A stretch of 64,000 nucleotides of DNA from Bacteroidota bacterium (GTDB lineage Bacteria > Bacteroidota > Bacteroidia > Flavobacteriales_D > Crocinitomicaceae), in the NCBI GenBank assembly GCA_016192075.1, contig JACPUU010000017.1, positions 62,001 through 126,000 on the forward strand, read 5' to 3'. Under the pieces are notes generated by a model. The model was not told the origin of the DNA. It searched no databases and saw only the letters and a list, made by a program, of their open reading frames with translations. This document shows positions 8,611 to 18,664 of the stretch, one piece after another. Each line of letters begins with the position of its first letter. Position 1 is the first letter of the stretch. The translations under genes and the position numbers were made by a program.

Positions 8611-11600
8611 ATGAAAAGAATTTTTACCCTCTTCTTACTGACCCTATTTGTTGGACTTACCGGTTGGTCGCAAACACATGTTAATTACGACCGCGATTCC
8701 AGGTGGTTTATTGGTATTAACGGCGGTGCCACGTTCCACACACAAACAGAAATTCCAATTCTCTACCGCGGTGGTTATGGTTTTACGGTTGGTAAATCCA
8801 TTGGAATGCACCCGGGAAAAATGTTCAGCTGGGATGTCCGCGCCCGTTTTCTGCACGCTTTTTTTGCCGGGCAGGCCACGTCAAACTATGTGCTTGATAG
8901 CGCTTCTGCATCCACACTTTCACCGCTCTATCCCAGCTCAACAATAGCAACTTACCAGGACAGTATTGGTTATTTTGTTCCCAACTTTAAAACCACCGCA
9001 ACACGTTTTGCACTTGAACTGGTTTTAAATACCAACCGGCTGAGAGAACGCACCGGCTGGAATATTTCAATTTTTGGAGGTATTGGTGCAACCGGGTATC
9101 ATACCAAAACCGATTTGACCGAAGATGTTTTTGGAAGCAATAATATCTACAATTACAACAACATGCTGCTGAGTCCAACGCAGTCTAATTACCAGTTTTT
9201 TCAGGATAAGAATTATGAAACCGATTTAGTTGGAACTGAGTCAGATTTTCAGTGGAGCTGGATGCCAAGTTTTGGTCTTGGAATCAGTTACCAGCTTTCA
9301 CCGGCGGTAGCTTTTGGAATTGAACATAAAATGACCTGGACCCGTACCGACAATTTTGACGGTATGCCAAATACATTTAACGGCGTACCTTCTCCGTCAA
9401 ATGACATTTACCATTATACATCCCTGGGTTTCAAATTCCATTTATTCCATGGTGACGGGTATATTCATACAGATACCGATGTTGACAATTTTGATACCGA
9501 TCAGCAGAATGACATCATTGAGCAGCCGGTGGTTCAAAAACCAATAATTGAAATTTATGATCCGGGCTCAAGTCCTTATACCACATCGTGGAACCAGTTT
9601 ACAATTCACGCAAAAATTTATCACATTGATGGAAAATCAAATGTAACATTCAAACAAAACGGAAATGTCAATAACAACTTTACGTATGATGCTTATACCG
9701 ATGAATTTACCAGTAATGTTGTCTTAAATCCGGGACAAAACCTGTTTGAAATTTCAGCCTTCAACGATGCCGGTTCTGATTACGAAACTACCATTATTAT
9801 TTATCAAATGCCGGTACCGGTTCTGGCTCCGCCAATTGTTACCATTACCAATCCGCCATACTCACCTTACAATACCAGTGATGCTGTATTTAGCATGGCT
9901 TCTACGGTACTGAATGTAGATTCAAAATCTCAGATCCAGGTTTATTTTAATGGCAATTATATTTCAGGATTTGATTTCAATTCATCATCACACGTGGTTA
10001 ATTCTACACTTAACCTGAATGAGGGATCCAATACCGTTACCGTAACGGCAACAAACAGCGCCGGCAGTGATAGTAAAACAGCCACCATCATTTATACAAA
10101 ACCTGCTGTACCGCAGCCTCCGGTGGTGAATTACGTGTTCCCGTCGGTTGATCCGTATACGCATTCATCAGACAATATCAACGTGTTGGCTACGGTTTTG
10201 AATGTGAGCGGACAATCAGATATTACGGTAAAAGTGAACGGCATTGCAACAACAAATTTTGCCTATAACATCACCACCAAAGAACTGGTGTTGAATACCA
10301 ACCTGGTTGAAGGGGCAAACATTGTTGAAACCAAAGCTGTCAATACCGTTGGAATGGATGTAGAAACAACTACCATTCTTTACGTTAAACCAAATGCGCC
10401 TAAACCACCGGTTGTTACTTTCCTTGATCCGGCGGTAGACCCGCAAACCGTGTTTGTGTCCAGCTACAATGTTATTGCAAAAGTAGAGAACGTAAGCGGC
10501 GCATCTGACATTACATTAAAAATCAACGGCGTTCCAACCACCAGTTTTGCATACAGCACATCGTCACAGCTGATGACTTTCTCAACCAGTTTGCTGGAAG
10601 GATCAAACGTAATTGAGATCAAAGGAACCAACACGGTTGGAACAGACATTGAAGCAACAACCATTGTTTACAAGAAAACAATTGCACAGGCTCCGCCGGT
10701 TGTTACAATTACATACCCTGCGGTTGACAATGTGGTGTTTAATTCACCGATGGTTGACCTTGTTGCCAGTGTTCTCAACGTTGCTTCAGCAAGCGATATC
10801 CAGGTAACAGTGAATGGAAATGCCACCACTGCTTTTGGATACAATGTATCTACAAAAATTCTGACCCTGCCGCTGACCTTGCTGGAAGGTTCCAATACCA
10901 TTCAGATTACCGGAACGAACACAGCTGGTACAGACACCAAATCGCGCATTATTATTTATCAGAAACCTCTTGTTCCAACCCCGCCAACGGTAACCTTTGT
11001 TAATCCGCCGTCAAGCCCTTATGTGAGCCCGACACAGGCGTATGTGGTAATGGCGAATACAACACACATTTCATCCAAATCGCAGATTGTTTTTAAAATG
11101 AACGGCTCTGTCATTCCGGATGTGAACTATACCCTCACCACAACACACCAGGTGGTTTATAATGCTGCTCTGCTGGACGGAAACAACATCTTTGAAATAA
11201 CCGTTACCAACTCAGACGGAACAGATGAAGCACTGGCGCTGGTAACTTATGATGAACCAACAGTACCATGCATTATTCCAACAGTTGGCTACATTTCGCC
11301 GGTGCCGTACTCAACGGTTACAAATCCAAACGTAACCATTGATGCACAAATAAATAATTACAGCGCCGGTACCACCATTGAATTGAAACTGAATGGTGTC
11401 AGCCAGGGATACATGAGCTATAACAGCGGTACATCTATTGCCACCAAAGCTGCTACGTTGATAGAAGGATCTAACGCTATTACCGTTATTGTAACAAACA
11501 ACTGCGGAAGCAACATGGCAACCTTTACACTCAATTACCAGGTTCCAAACGCACCGTGTACTGATCCTACTATTGCGTCAAACGGTCCAACCGCTGTTGT

Positions 11601-14600
11601 AACACAAGATAATACCATTACACTTTCTGCCGCTTCAACCGGTGTTCCTTCGTCGGCCAATATCAGCGTAACGCTGAATGGTTCATCCATTCCGTTCACC
11701 TTTGACCCGGGAACCGGTACTATCACCATTACCAATGCAGCTCTTGCGGTTGGAAACAACGCAATAATCGTGAGCGTTTCCAATACCTGCGGCATGGCTA
11801 TTTTGTCGTACAATATTGTTCGTGAAGTATGCAACGCACCGGTTATTAGCGGTATGACACCTGCAAACGGAACCACCACCACCAATGCAACAGTGAATTT
11901 TACAGCTGCTGTTTCCAATGCAACTGCCGGTGAGATTATGCTGGTATACAATGGTATTTCACAGGCTTTCAATTATGACGAACTGACTCATGTTCTGAGC
12001 GCTTCTTTAAATCTGAATGTGGGTGCCAATTCAATCACGGTAAATGTTACCACGGCATGCGGAACTGATTCAGAACAGGTGACTGTTACACGTGAAATTC
12101 CATGTGAGCCAATCACGTATAGCCTGATTGCACCAGCCACATCAGACATTACCGTAACAGATGAAAACTACAGTATTTTATTGCATGCTTCCGGTTCATT
12201 AACTGCCGGACAAATTACTGCAACATTGAACGGATCAAATGTGCCTTTCACTTTTGACCCTGTTACCGGTAACATTGCTATTGCAGCAATGACGCTGGCT
12301 GACGGGGCCAACACCGTTATCATTAACATGTCAAATGCATGCAGCGCGTCTACCGTAACGTATCACATTCAGTACAACGGATGTCAGCCACCGGTTATCA
12401 CGATTACCAGCATTGCAAATGGTGCAACGGTGAATTCTTCAGCCATTGCTTTTGCAGCATCTATTCTGAATTCGAATGGTTCATCCAACGTGTCCCTGCT
12501 CATTAACGGTTCATCTGTTGGATTTGATTTTAATGAAGTGAATGGTGCGTTGGCTGCAAATATTCTGTTGAATGAAGGTTCCAATACCATTACACTAAAT
12601 GTAAACGGCTGTCAGAATGCTACACAAACAATTACCGTGAATTATGTTGTTCCTTGCCAGGATGTGGTTGCAACACTTATGCAGCCGTATACCACTTCAC
12701 AGGTAGTGACTGAATCAGCCTATGCAATTACATTAGCGGTTCAGCATATTGACAACGCCGGTCAGATTTCTGTGACCCAAAACGGAAACCCGGTTCCATT
12801 CTCATTTGATGCGGGTAGTGGAATTATTACAATTGCCGGAATTACGCTGGCAGATGGTTCAAATAACATTGTTGTGACTTCAACCAACGCATGTAGTTCG
12901 GTTACTACTGCTTATTCAATTCAGTACAACGGATGTCAGCCACCGGTGGTAACAATTAATACCACGCAGAATGCTGTTTCAAACGCGTTGCTGGCATTCA
13001 GTGCTACGGTTACAAATTGTACAAATCAGGCAGATATCCAGGTATTGTTAAACGGAGCGCCGGTATCATTTATTTTCAACTCTGTAAACGGTGTTGTGAA
13101 TGCTGAATTAAATCTGAATGAGGGTACAAACACCATTGTTGTTAATGCAAATGGTTGCCAGAGTGCTTCGCAATCATTCCATGTTACCTATACCATTCCT
13201 TGTTCACCAATTTCGTTTGCGCTTGGAACACCTGCTTCAAACAGTGTTTCGGTAGCGGATGCGTTGTACGCCATTGAGTTGTTTGCACAAAACATTAATT
13301 CATCAAACGTGGTGGTAACGGTAAACGGTAATTCAACACCGTTCAGTTACAGCAATGATATTATTTCAGTAAATGGAATCAATCTTAATCCTGGTGCCAA
13401 CAGCATTGTTGTAAGTATGACCAATGCGTGCAGCAGCGAATCGGTGACCTATACTGTTACCTATAATAACTGCAACACACCGGTAATTAATTTAGCATCA
13501 AACAGCGTAACGTCAACCACATCATCGTATGCATTTACGGCACTGGTTCAAAACATCGATAACCAAAGTCAGCTGCAACTGACCGTGAATGGCATTTCAG
13601 TGCCATTTACGTATACGTCAGGTCTGGTAAATGCCAACCTGAATCTGGGTGTAGGTTCAAACACCATTGTGCTGGCCGCAAATGCCTGTGCCAATGCATC
13701 TGAATCCATTACGGTTGTTTACACGGTGCCATGTTACCCGGTTACCTATTCACTGGTTTCTCCAAACCAAACCAATACCTTGGTAGAGGGAGCAACAACG
13801 ACCATTACACTGGCAGTTGAAAATGTAGAAAATTCTTCAGGCGTTTCAGCAACAGTCAATGGTTCACCGGTGGCAGCAGCATTTTCAGGCAACCAGGTAA
13901 CCTTGTCAAACATTAACCTGAATGCCGGATCAAATACCATTGTTGTCACCATTTCAAATGGCTGCAGTTCAGAAACAATTACGTACACCATTGAGTCTGA
14001 TCAGTGCGAAACACCAACCATCAACCTGACCAGTGTAAATACAACAGTTAATGATCCGCTGTTCGCATTTGCGGCGCAGGTTTATAACATCACCAATTCC
14101 GGAGATATCCAGGTGCTGGTGAACGGTAACCCGGTTGGTTTTGATTTTAACCCGGGTACACATAACCTGACTGCCCAATTCAGTTTACAGGTTGGAACAA
14201 ATAATGTAACCGTAAATGTTAACGGCTGCGAATCTGTTTCAGCAACGTATACCATTACCTACGTGATACCATGTAACCCAATCAGCTATTCAATGGTTTC
14301 ACCTGCTTCTGCAAATGCCACTGTAACATCTGAAAATTACCAGATATCGCTGAACACTTCAAATGTTGCATCACAGGCCAATATCAGTGTGTTCCAGAAT
14401 GGCAATGTTATTCCGTTCAGCTTCAGTGGCGGAACAATCACCGCAACAAATATTGTGCTGCAGCCCGGTGTAAATACAATTACGGTAACACTTACCAATG
14501 ACTGTAGTTCTGAAACTGTGAGCTACGCAATTACCTACAATGCTCCTGCACCTTGTTTAGCACCGGTAATAAGTGTCTCTTCTGCAAGTACAACCGATGA

Positions 14601-17550
14601 TGATACCTATACCTTCACGGCAAACGTAACGAATATTGACAATGCGTCATTAATTTCAATGACCCTGAACGGTGTTCCGGTTGCTGCTTCGTACAATACA
14701 TCAACGCATGTGTTGACTGCAAATCTGAACCTTGCCAGCGGTGTAAATGCAATTGCCATAACTGCAAACGGATGTGAAACAGCAACAGCGGTTTATTCGG
14801 TTACTTATACGCCGGCACCGCCGCCATGTAACCCGCCGGTGATTTCATTCAGTTCAGCAAACAGTACTACAAACCAGGTATATACTTTAACAGCTACTGT
14901 TACTAACATTGACAGCCCTTCTGATATTTCAGTGACTTTAAACGGGGCACCGGTAGCAGCAAGTTACAATCCGTCAACCGATGTTTTAACCGCCAGCCTG
15001 ACCTTGACGGATGATAACAATAACATTCAGATAAACGCTGCAGGTTGTCAGGTTGTGACAGGTTCATTAACGGTAGATTATGATGCTCCTGAATGTGGAA
15101 CACGAATCAATCCGGGGAACTCAGAATGGGAATTCTGTTTAATCACACCGGGTGGAACATACAACCGCGATGACCTGGCAAACAACATTAATTTTACCTA
15201 CAGTGGTCCGGCCACCAGTTTATATTGTAAACCAATTGCCGGAGGTGGAGATGCCTTTGTAGATGGTCAGCCATATGCGATCAGCGTTGGGCAGTATTAT
15301 TTGTTTACCGGAAACCTGACTGTTTCTGTAGCCAATGATAATCCTGGTTCAATGGGTCACTGGGTAGTTTGTATTCAGGCAGATAATGAACCGGTATACG
15401 GCAACGGCAGCAACAGACCTGAGAGCCCTTGTGAAACACCACCGTGTAATGCACCGGTGATCGCTTTCACCTCTGCAAACAATGCAACCGCCAGTACATA
15501 CTCATTTACTGCAACAGTGACAAATATTGACAGTCCATCCAACATAGCGGTGACATTAAATGGTGCACCGGTTGCAGCAGCTTATAATACATCAACCGAT
15601 ATTCTATCTGCAAACCTTACGCTTGCAGGTGGAACAAATACCATTTCGGTTACCGCAAACGGATGTGAAACGGCAACCAATACATTCACGGTTAATTACA
15701 CAGCACCGTGCAATGCACCGGTTATTACATTCACAACTGCAACTACGTCCGGAACGGAAACCTATGCACTTGGAGCAACTGTAACCAATATCGATAATCC
15801 GTCAGCTATAACAGTTACATTAAACGGTCAGTCAGTAGCGGCAGCCTATAACAGCGGTACAGATCAGCTTACTGCAAACCTGGTACTGGTGAATGGAAAT
15901 AATACCATTACCATCAATGCCAATGGGTGCAGTGCAGCCTCCGGATCATTGAATGTTGTTTACACACCGGCGCCGGCAGATGATGACATTGATTATGATG
16001 TTCAGGACAATGGCACGGTTACCGTGAATGAAACGGCTTGTGCTACTGTTACCTGCTTGGGAGAGTCTGTTGTTTACAGCAATTCACAGGAGGCTTATGT
16101 GAAAATTCAGTTTAGTCTGAACGGCGGATCGTCGTGGTATGGATTTAACGGTGACCAGAATGTAGCCGGCGGAGAAACAGTAGATGTAAATACACCGGCG
16201 GGTTCAAATGTGGTGATTAAAGCAATATGCACCAACCAGACAAATTCATGGTCTAATACCTTGCTTTCAAATTCAGGAAGTGAGTGGGTTTATGTATTGC
16301 AGAACGGTGATCAGGCACCTACGTATGATCCGGCTTCGGGTCAGCAGCCGCTTGAAACATTCCTGGCCGGATACATTGATGGCAACGGGGTTGTTACGAT
16401 TGGTGAAAATGATGTGATTTACCTGTTTGAGTTACGCCATGTGGGCAATGTTGGTATTGATTACCAGGATGCCGTAATGCTGGTGTCTTTCAACAACAAT
16501 ACAAACTGTCCTGCACCGGTGAACCCTAAGAGTTCAGGCGGTAGTAGTTCAGTAGGAGAGGTGTATGTGGCTCCGCAGTTCACATCTATTCTGCCCGCCC
16601 AGAATGCTATTGAAGTTTCAACACCGCAGTATGCTTTCAGAATGCGGATTGATAATGTAAATGAAGCGCAGGATATCCAGGTTACCATTAACGGTGCTCC
16701 GGCTACAGGATTCAATTACAATTTTGCCAATCATGAATTAACCGGCAACATTAACCTGAACACCGGTGCCAATGTTATTGGAGTTACCGCAGTAAACGGA
16801 AATCAATCACGCAATACCAGTTATACAATAACCTACAAACCAAAAGTAACGGTTGTTGATGACGGTGGTACAACTGACGGCCGCGTGACACCTACCCCGG
16901 AAATTGGATTTATAAGTCCTGCCGGTACTACTGAATCAGTATCAAGTTCAACGTATATGTTGAAAGCACGTGTTACCAATGTTAATTCAAAAGCAGACAT
17001 TAAGATTACAGTAAACGGTGTTGCCTTTACCGGGTTTACTTACAGCACATCGTCGCAGGAAGTAACAGCGGTGCTTTCTCTCAGAACAGGAGCAAACACG
17101 GTAAAAATTGATGCGGTAAACGGTGATAAATCAGCCTCAGTTACCTATACCATTACAAATACCGGAACTGTTAATACCGGCCGTGACGGAGGAGATACCA
17201 ATGGCGGTGGAACAAATACAGGCGGCGGTACAACCGGTGGTGGCACAACCAGCCCTGAACGCGGCGGTGGAACTACTGGTGGCGGTACAACGGGTGGTGG
17301 AACTACAGGCGGTGGCACTACAACAGGCGGCGGTACCACCAGCCCTGAACGCGGTGGCGGCACAACAGGTGGAGGTACAACTGGCGGTGGAACTACCACC
17401 GGTGGTGGAACTACAAGTCCTGAAAGGGGCGGCGGCACTACAACCGGCGGCGGTACAACCACCACAACAACCGGTGGCGGTACCACTACAACAACAAAAG
17501 GCGGTGGCACAACCACTACCACCAATGGTGGCCGGGGTGGACAAGACTAA
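8611..17550 (+). CDS. Giant beta-barrel plus Ig-like repeat protein
   Basis: A 2979-residue protein starting MKRIFTLFLLTLFVGLTGWSQ, a clear signal peptide. The ATG at 8611 is preferred over a GTG at 8578 and an ATG at 8605. Residues about 22-280 form an outer-membrane beta-barrel with roughly eight amphipathic strands, the last ending SLGFKFHLF. About 24 tandem Ig-like repeats of 80-95 residues follow (about 310-2850). Each carries an 'NV.s.sdI.vtvNG' core, a 'GsNtI.v' turn and a final 'tatNa.G' strand before the next Pro-rich linker. Two unrelated inserts interrupt them (about 2162-2275 and 2454-2634). The last 125 residues are Gly/Thr-rich with TTSPERGGG blocks. There is no T9SS sorting domain. 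The architecture (N-terminal barrel, C-terminal Ig-like stalk) recalls intimin/invasin-type adhesins, but the barrel looks smaller. Adhesion is inferred; the terminal location of the stalk is unproven. Confidence 0.85.
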   Translation: MKRIFTLFLLTLFVGLTGWSQTHVNYDRDSRWFIGINGGATFHTQTEIPILYRGGYGFTVGKSIGMHPGKMFSWDVRARFLHAFFAGQATSNYVLDSASASTLSPLYPSSTIATYQDSIGYFVPNFKTTATRFALELVLNTNRLRERTGWNISIFGGIGATGYHTKTDLTEDVFGSNNIYNYNNMLLSPTQSNYQFFQDKNYETDLVGTESDFQWSWMPSFGLGISYQLSPAVAFGIEHKMTWTRTDNFDGMPNTFNGVPSPSNDIYHYTSLGFKFHLFHGDGYIHTDTDVDNFDTDQQNDIIEQPVVQKPIIEIYDPGSSPYTTSWNQFTIHAKIYHIDGKSNVTFKQNGNVNNNFTYDAYTDEFTSNVVLNPGQNLFEISAFNDAGSDYETTIIIYQMPVPVLAPPIVTITNPPYSPYNTSDAVFSMASTVLNVDSKSQIQVYFNGNYISGFDFNSSSHVVNSTLNLNEGSNTVTVTATNSAGSDSKTATIIYTKPAVPQPPVVNYVFPSVDPYTHSSDNINVLATVLNVSGQSDITVKVNGIATTNFAYNITTKELVLNTNLVEGANIVETKAVNTVGMDVETTTILYVKPNAPKPPVVTFLDPAVDPQTVFVSSYNVIAKVENVSGASDITLKINGVPTTSFAYSTSSQLMTFSTSLLEGSNVIEIKGTNTVGTDIEATTIVYKKTIAQAPPVVTITYPAVDNVVFNSPMVDLVASVLNVASASDIQVTVNGNATTAFGYNVSTKILTLPLTLLEGSNTIQITGTNTAGTDTKSRIIIYQKPLVPTPPTVTFVNPPSSPYVSPTQAYVVMANTTHISSKSQIVFKMNGSVIPDVNYTLTTTHQVVYNAALLDGNNIFEITVTNSDGTDEALALVTYDEPTVPCIIPTVGYISPVPYSTVTNPNVTIDAQINNYSAGTTIELKLNGVSQGYMSYNSGTSIATKAATLIEGSNAITVIVTNNCGSNMATFTLNYQVPNAPCTDPTIASNGPTAVVTQDNTITLSAASTGVPSSANISVTLNGSSIPFTFDPGTGTITITNAALAVGNNAIIVSVSNTCGMAILSYNIVREVCNAPVISGMTPANGTTTTNATVNFTAAVSNATAGEIMLVYNGISQAFNYDELTHVLSASLNLNVGANSITVNVTTACGTDSEQVTVTREIPCEPITYSLIAPATSDITVTDENYSILLHASGSLTAGQITATLNGSNVPFTFDPVTGNIAIAAMTLADGANTVIINMSNACSASTVTYHIQYNGCQPPVITITSIANGATVNSSAIAFAASILNSNGSSNVSLLINGSSVGFDFNEVNGALAANILLNEGSNTITLNVNGCQNATQTITVNYVVPCQDVVATLMQPYTTSQVVTESAYAITLAVQHIDNAGQISVTQNGNPVPFSFDAGSGIITIAGITLADGSNNIVVTSTNACSSVTTAYSIQYNGCQPPVVTINTTQNAVSNALLAFSATVTNCTNQADIQVLLNGAPVSFIFNSVNGVVNAELNLNEGTNTIVVNANGCQSASQSFHVTYTIPCSPISFALGTPASNSVSVADALYAIELFAQNINSSNVVVTVNGNSTPFSYSNDIISVNGINLNPGANSIVVSMTNACSSESVTYTVTYNNCNTPVINLASNSVTSTTSSYAFTALVQNIDNQSQLQLTVNGISVPFTYTSGLVNANLNLGVGSNTIVLAANACANASESITVVYTVPCYPVTYSLVSPNQTNTLVEGATTTITLAVENVENSSGVSATVNGSPVAAAFSGNQVTLSNINLNAGSNTIVVTISNGCSSETITYTIESDQCETPTINLTSVNTTVNDPLFAFAAQVYNITNSGDIQVLVNGNPVGFDFNPGTHNLTAQFSLQVGTNNVTVNVNGCESVSATYTITYVIPCNPISYSMVSPASANATVTSENYQISLNTSNVASQANISVFQNGNVIPFSFSGGTITATNIVLQPGVNTITVTLTNDCSSETVSYAITYNAPAPCLAPVISVSSASTTDDDTYTFTANVTNIDNASLISMTLNGVPVAASYNTSTHVLTANLNLASGVNAIAITANGCETATAVYSVTYTPAPPPCNPPVISFSSANSTTNQVYTLTATVTNIDSPSDISVTLNGAPVAASYNPSTDVLTASLTLTDDNNNIQINAAGCQVVTGSLTVDYDAPECGTRINPGNSEWEFCLITPGGTYNRDDLANNINFTYSGPATSLYCKPIAGGGDAFVDGQPYAISVGQYYLFTGNLTVSVANDNPGSMGHWVVCIQADNEPVYGNGSNRPESPCETPPCNAPVIAFTSANNATASTYSFTATVTNIDSPSNIAVTLNGAPVAAAYNTSTDILSANLTLAGGTNTISVTANGCETATNTFTVNYTAPCNAPVITFTTATTSGTETYALGATVTNIDNPSAITVTLNGQSVAAAYNSGTDQLTANLVLVNGNNTITINANGCSAASGSLNVVYTPAPADDDIDYDVQDNGTVTVNETACATVTCLGESVVYSNSQEAYVKIQFSLNGGSSWYGFNGDQNVAGGETVDVNTPAGSNVVIKAICTNQTNSWSNTLLSNSGSEWVYVLQNGDQAPTYDPASGQQPLETFLAGYIDGNGVVTIGENDVIYLFELRHVGNVGIDYQDAVMLVSFNNNTNCPAPVNPKSSGGSSSVGEVYVAPQFTSILPAQNAIEVSTPQYAFRMRIDNVNEAQDIQVTINGAPATGFNYNFANHELTGNINLNTGANVIGVTAVNGNQSRNTSYTITYKPKVTVVDDGGTTDGRVTPTPEIGFISPAGTTESVSSSTYMLKARVTNVNSKADIKITVNGVAFTGFTYSTSSQEVTAVLSLRTGANTVKIDAVNGDKSASVTYTITNTGTVNTGRDGGDTNGGGTNTGGGTTGGGTTSPERGGGTTGGGTTGGGTTGGGTTTGGGTTSPERGGGTTGGGTTGGGTTTGGGTTSPERGGGTTTGGGTTTTTTGGGTTTTTKGGGTTTTTNGGRGGQD

Positions 17551-17563
17551 AAAAACGGACATA

Positions 17564-17597
17564 AAAAAAGAGGTCACTGAATTCAGTGACCTCTTTT
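17564..17597. terminator. Bidirectional rho-independent terminator
   Basis: A perfect palindrome centred on GAATTC (AGAGGTCACTGA and its complement) flanked by an A-run on the left and a T-run on the right. It ends the giant gene, whose stop is 14 bases upstream. Confidence 0.85.
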
Positions 17598-17646
17598 TCG
17601 TTTTTAGGCTGGATTATTAATTTCCATTGTCATTAAAAATCCAGAT

Positions 17647-17675
17647 TTTGCAAGCAGAAACCAAGTGTAATTTTG
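17647..17675 (+). promoter_or_regulatory. Possible promoter for the response-regulator operon
   Basis: TTTG at 17647-17650, 17 bases of spacer, then TAATTTTG at 17668-17675, fitting the Flavobacterium-type TTG-N17-23-TAnnTTTG pattern. It would give a leader of about 200 bases before the gene at 17888. The rest of the 337-base gap (17551-17887) shows nothing else I can support. Confidence 0.35.
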
Positions 17676-17887
17676 TTGTCATAAGCACAGCATTAAATTT
17701 TTCATACTCTAATTTAGGCAGGAATCAGGCAGCAGGTCCCGGTAAAAAACTCACCTGTCAGTATTTCTGATTAAACGGTAAAGAATTCAGATTTAATGGT
17801 TCAGTGCAGGTGCTGACTATTTTATATATTTACTCTGAATAACGTCACGGTGTACAAATTTGGCGAGGCGATTTAATACAGACAACT

Positions 17888-18664
17888 ATGAAACTACGTG
17901 CCCTGGTAATTGATGACGAGGATTTGGCCAGAAAGAATCTGACCATGCTTCTGGAAGAATATTGTGAAGACATTGAGGTAATTGGAGATGCAGGCAACAT
18001 CAAAGAGGCACGGCAAAAAATAGAAGAGCTTCAGCCGGATGTTATTTTCCTCGATATTCGAATGCCCAGTGGTTCAGAGGGGTTTGACCTGCTTGAAAGT
18101 ATTGAGAACCGTAACTTTCTGGTTGTATTTGTGACGGCGTTTAAAGATTATGCACTGCGTGCATTCAATGCCAATGCCATTCACTATGTTATGAAACCGG
18201 TTGACATAGAAGATTTGCAGCATGCAGTTGAAAAAGTGCGTGAGGCCCGGTCAACCTTTGCTGAAAATCCTGAAAATTTTGACACCTATTTTGAGTCCAT
18301 CCGAAATCTCTCGAAATCAATGGATACGCAGGGTTATGGGCATAAAGTAGCCATTTCACATACCAAAGGCATTAAGCTGATTGATATTGAAGAAATTATG
18401 TACTTGGAGGCTTCAGGTAACTGCACCATGATTTATTTTACGGACGGAAAGCGTTACCTGGATACCCGGACGCTGAAAGTATATGAAGGTATTTTGAATC
18501 CTGCTATTTTTTACCGCATTCATAAATCACATATCATCAACCTGAATTACCTGAAAGAATATGTGAATGAAGACGGTCATTTTGCGGTACTGAATAATGG
18601 AAAACTTATTCCGGTTGCCCGCAACCGCGTTTCATCGTTTGTAAAAACAATCAAATCACTCTAG
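17888..18664 (+). CDS. LytTR-family response regulator
   Basis: A 258-residue two-component regulator. The N-terminal receiver domain (about 1-120) has the acidic pair at D9-D10 (LVIDDED), the phosphoacceptor D56 (IFLDIRMP), T83 (FVTAF) and K103 (VMKPVD), so all canonical residues are present. The C-terminal LytTR DNA-binding domain (about 150-255) is recognisable from the segments GIKLIDIEEIMYLEASGN, RTLKVYEGIL and FYRIHKSHIINLNYLKEY. Such regulators bind direct repeats near promoters of their targets. The TAG stop overlaps the GTG start of the histidine kinase by one base, so the pair is a coupled operon. It lies directly downstream of the giant surface-protein gene, which could be a target, but nothing in the sequence proves this. 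Confidence 0.93.
   Translation: MKLRALVIDDEDLARKNLTMLLEEYCEDIEVIGDAGNIKEARQKIEELQPDVIFLDIRMPSGSEGFDLLESIENRNFLVVFVTAFKDYALRAFNANAIHYVMKPVDIEDLQHAVEKVREARSTFAENPENFDTYFESIRNLSKSMDTQGYGHKVAISHTKGIKLIDIEEIMYLEASGNCTMIYFTDGKRYLDTRTLKVYEGILNPAIFYRIHKSHIINLNYLKEYVNEDGHFAVLNNGKLIPVARNRVSSFVKTIKSL

Noticed and set aside
17137-17577. Two long minus-strand frames rich in Cys/Thr or in Val/Pro opposite the Gly/Thr tail
   Set aside because: They are the reverse strand of the repetitive Gly/Thr codons of the giant gene; composition is purely a by-product of the GGN/ACN repeats, and there is no start context or homology.
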